A stretch of 64,000 nt of DNA from positions 1 through 64,000 of the forward strand of contig CAMAZY010000004.1 of NCBI GenBank assembly GCA_945863885.1, read 5' to 3'. The notes below the pieces were generated by a model. That model was not told where the DNA came from and made no database searches. It worked only from the letters and a program-made list of their open reading frames with translations. How positions within the stretch are numbered: the first letter of the stretch is position 1; each line of letters starts with the position of its first letter. Shown here one piece after another: positions 62,843 to 64,000 of this stretch. The DNA comes from an uncultured Clostridia bacterium. GTDB lineage: Bacteria > Bacillota > Clostridia > Oscillospirales > Acutalibacteraceae. Position numbers and translations under genes: made by a program.

Positions 62843-63334
62843 TTATATCCGCTTTCGCTTGATTTTTACTATAATTCTGACAACAACGTAAAGCACTGTC
62901 ATTCCGACAACGACACCGAAGCCGTCAATCAGAACATCGGTCAGCTGACAGCTTCTTCCCTCGACAAAAAGCTGGTGAACTTCATCTGTCACTGCATAAA
63001 AGAAGCCGAACAGAAACACCAAAAGGAAGTACCTGAATTTTTCACCGAACGTAAACGCAAACGCACAAAGCAGAACTCCCAAGGAGGCAAACTCGGTCAT
63101 ATGCGCCGCTTTTCTGACAACAAACTGCAAGGCACCAATAACAGACTGCTGTTTTTCTTCGCCGAGCGAGGCAAAGCCGGGGTAAAACATCTTCGCAAGC
63201 ACCTGAATGAAGCCCGTACTTGTGCTGTCGGACTGTTCGGCTTTTTGGGCGGAAAAAGCAAAAATCGCAAACATATCGGCGATAAGTAAAAATACAATTA
63301 CCGTTCTTAAGACTTTTAACTTCCTGTTTTTCAA
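62843..63334 (-). CDS. VanZ-family membrane protein (second copy)
   Basis: 163 residues with four membrane helices. It has the VanZ pattern FAFSAQKAEQSD, VVRKAAHMTEFASLGVLL and AVTDEVHQLFVEGRSCQLTDVLIDGFG, which is the conserved core of the short VanZ type. The start is TTG at 63334 behind GGAGAGAG; no ATG lies close enough. It is preceded by an unknown membrane protein gene after 3 bp and ends at its own terminator, so it belongs to a different transcript than the exopolysaccharide genes. Confidence 0.88.
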   Translation of the reverse strand: MKNRKLKVLRTVIVFLLIADMFAIFAFSAQKAEQSDSTSTGFIQVLAKMFYPGFASLGEEKQQSVIGALQFVVRKAAHMTEFASLGVLLCAFAFTFGEKFRYFLLVFLFGFFYAVTDEVHQLFVEGRSCQLTDVLIDGFGVVVGMTVLYVVVRIIVKIKRKRI

Positions 63335-63337
63335 AAT

Positions 63338-64000
63338 CTATTCTCTCTCCTTTAACAGTTCATTGGCAAGGCGGGTGTTTCTCTCGATACAGCGTCTGAT
63401 GAGTAAGCCGGCGGGAAATACGAAAACACAAAACAGACGGCTGAAAAAATTCTTCGTTTTCACCGATGTCACCGAAAAAGTCCGGCCGTTTAAAAGCCGT
63501 GCACTTTCAAGAAGGCTGTCAACGCCTTTTTTCCGGGGTGACGCAACAAAAAGATAGCGGGAAAGAAAGGTCAGCTTTTTTATTGTAAGCCATGCGGCGG
63601 TACCGCTGAGAAAAAGAAGGACAAACGCCGCAAAGCAGACCCCGGACAGAAACAGCGGTGACTGATTAAACACAGTATAGCACATCAAAGCGAACATGGA
63701 AAGACAAGGCAGAAAAAAAGTCAGAAAACAAAGAAGAGAAAACAAAAAGAATGTCAAACCGTTTTTTACCGCCGGAAGAAACAAACCGGGCGAAAAAAAG
63801 GTAAAAAGATTGCTGAGCTGACTTTCCGTATTTTGTTCACGGTTCCAAAAGAAAAGAACCGTACCGAAACGAAGCGGTACTATGGCGGCGGAAAGAATCA
63901 GAGCCGCCGCAGGCACAGCAACATAAAGAATCGGCAATCCAAAAGACACGGTAAGCGTTTTCAGACCGAAGAACAAAACGAAAAACACGGCTGCTTCTAT
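63338..64000 (-). CDS. Membrane protein, 5' truncated by the window edge
   Basis: The frame is open to the end of the window, so at least 220 residues are present and the true start is probably outside. A GTG at 63988 is the first start-like codon but has no visible ribosome site. There are about four long hydrophobic segments and a basic C-terminus (LIRRCIERNTRLANELLKERE). I do not recognise the family with confidence. It lies 3 bp before the VanZ gene and is probably co-transcribed with it. Confidence 0.7.
   Translation of the reverse strand: MEAAVFFVLFFGLKTLTVSFGLPILYVAVPAAALILSAAIVPLRFGTVLFFWNREQNTESQLSNLFTFFSPGLFLPAVKNGLTFFLFSLLCFLTFFLPCLSMFALMCYTVFNQSPLFLSGVCFAAFVLLFLSGTAAWLTIKKLTFLSRYLFVASPRKKGVDSLLESARLLNGRTFSVTSVKTKNFFSRLFCVFVFPAGLLIRRCIERNTRLANELLKERE

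Noticed and set aside
63338-63988. Complete gene starting at GTG 63988
   Set aside because: The frame stays open to the window end and the GTG has no ribosome site, so the gene is treated as truncated.

Overview
The window looks like chromosomal DNA of a low-to-mid GC Gram-positive anaerobe of the class Clostridia, probably an Oscillospiraceae/Ruminococcaceae-type gut bacterium. This is inference from content: the era - yqzL-like - recO - mutS2 order, RNase M5, a T-box leader before alaS, a tetrahydrofolate riboswitch before an ECF folate transporter, a YhaO/YhaN pair, strong GGAGG ribosome sites and TTGACA-N17-TATAAT promoters. No rRNA, tRNA, CRISPR array, integrase or transposase gene was seen.

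Layout. 1-0.9 kb: 3' end of a tandem TPR-repeat gene. 0.95-5.2 kb: housekeeping operon era, yqzL-like, recO, mutS2 (minus strand). 5.4-6.4 kb: folate-type ECF S component under a THF riboswitch, with a small non-coding element apparently inserted exactly at its stop codon. 6.4-12.6 kb: metallophosphoesterase and a myo-inositol catabolic operon (iolG, iolB, iolD, iolE). 12.7-16.2 kb: CapA-like protein divergent from ligA. 16.3-25.6 kb: ispF, rnmV, holA, comEC, a phosphoribosyltransferase, a HIT hydrolase, a 9-residue-repeat surface protein and alaS. 26-29.6 kb: SbcCD-like nuclease/ATPase pair. 29.6-35.7 kb: potassium module, with KdpDE next to a Ktr/Trk uptake system but no Kdp pump. 35.9-39.5 kb: mutY, two small unknown genes that share a duplicated promoter-leader, and gene debris.

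39.8-43.9 kb holds the most unusual gene: a 1377-residue protein joining an acyl-adenylating domain, a carrier domain, a thioester reductase and an iron-type alcohol dehydrogenase. It is predicted to take a carboxylic acid through the aldehyde to the alcohol on one chain.

44-62.7 kb is a long minus-strand exopolysaccharide/capsule cluster. It has a membrane 4,6-dehydratase, a C4-epimerase plus UDP-sugar dehydrogenase (probably making a hexosaminuronic acid), four glycosyltransferase-type genes, an EpsG-like polymerase, an ABC flippase-type transporter, two Wzz/BY-kinase proteins with tyrosine-rich tails, a CpsB-type phosphatase and a nucleotidyltransferase-signal peptidase fusion. A second VanZ gene and a truncated membrane protein end the window.
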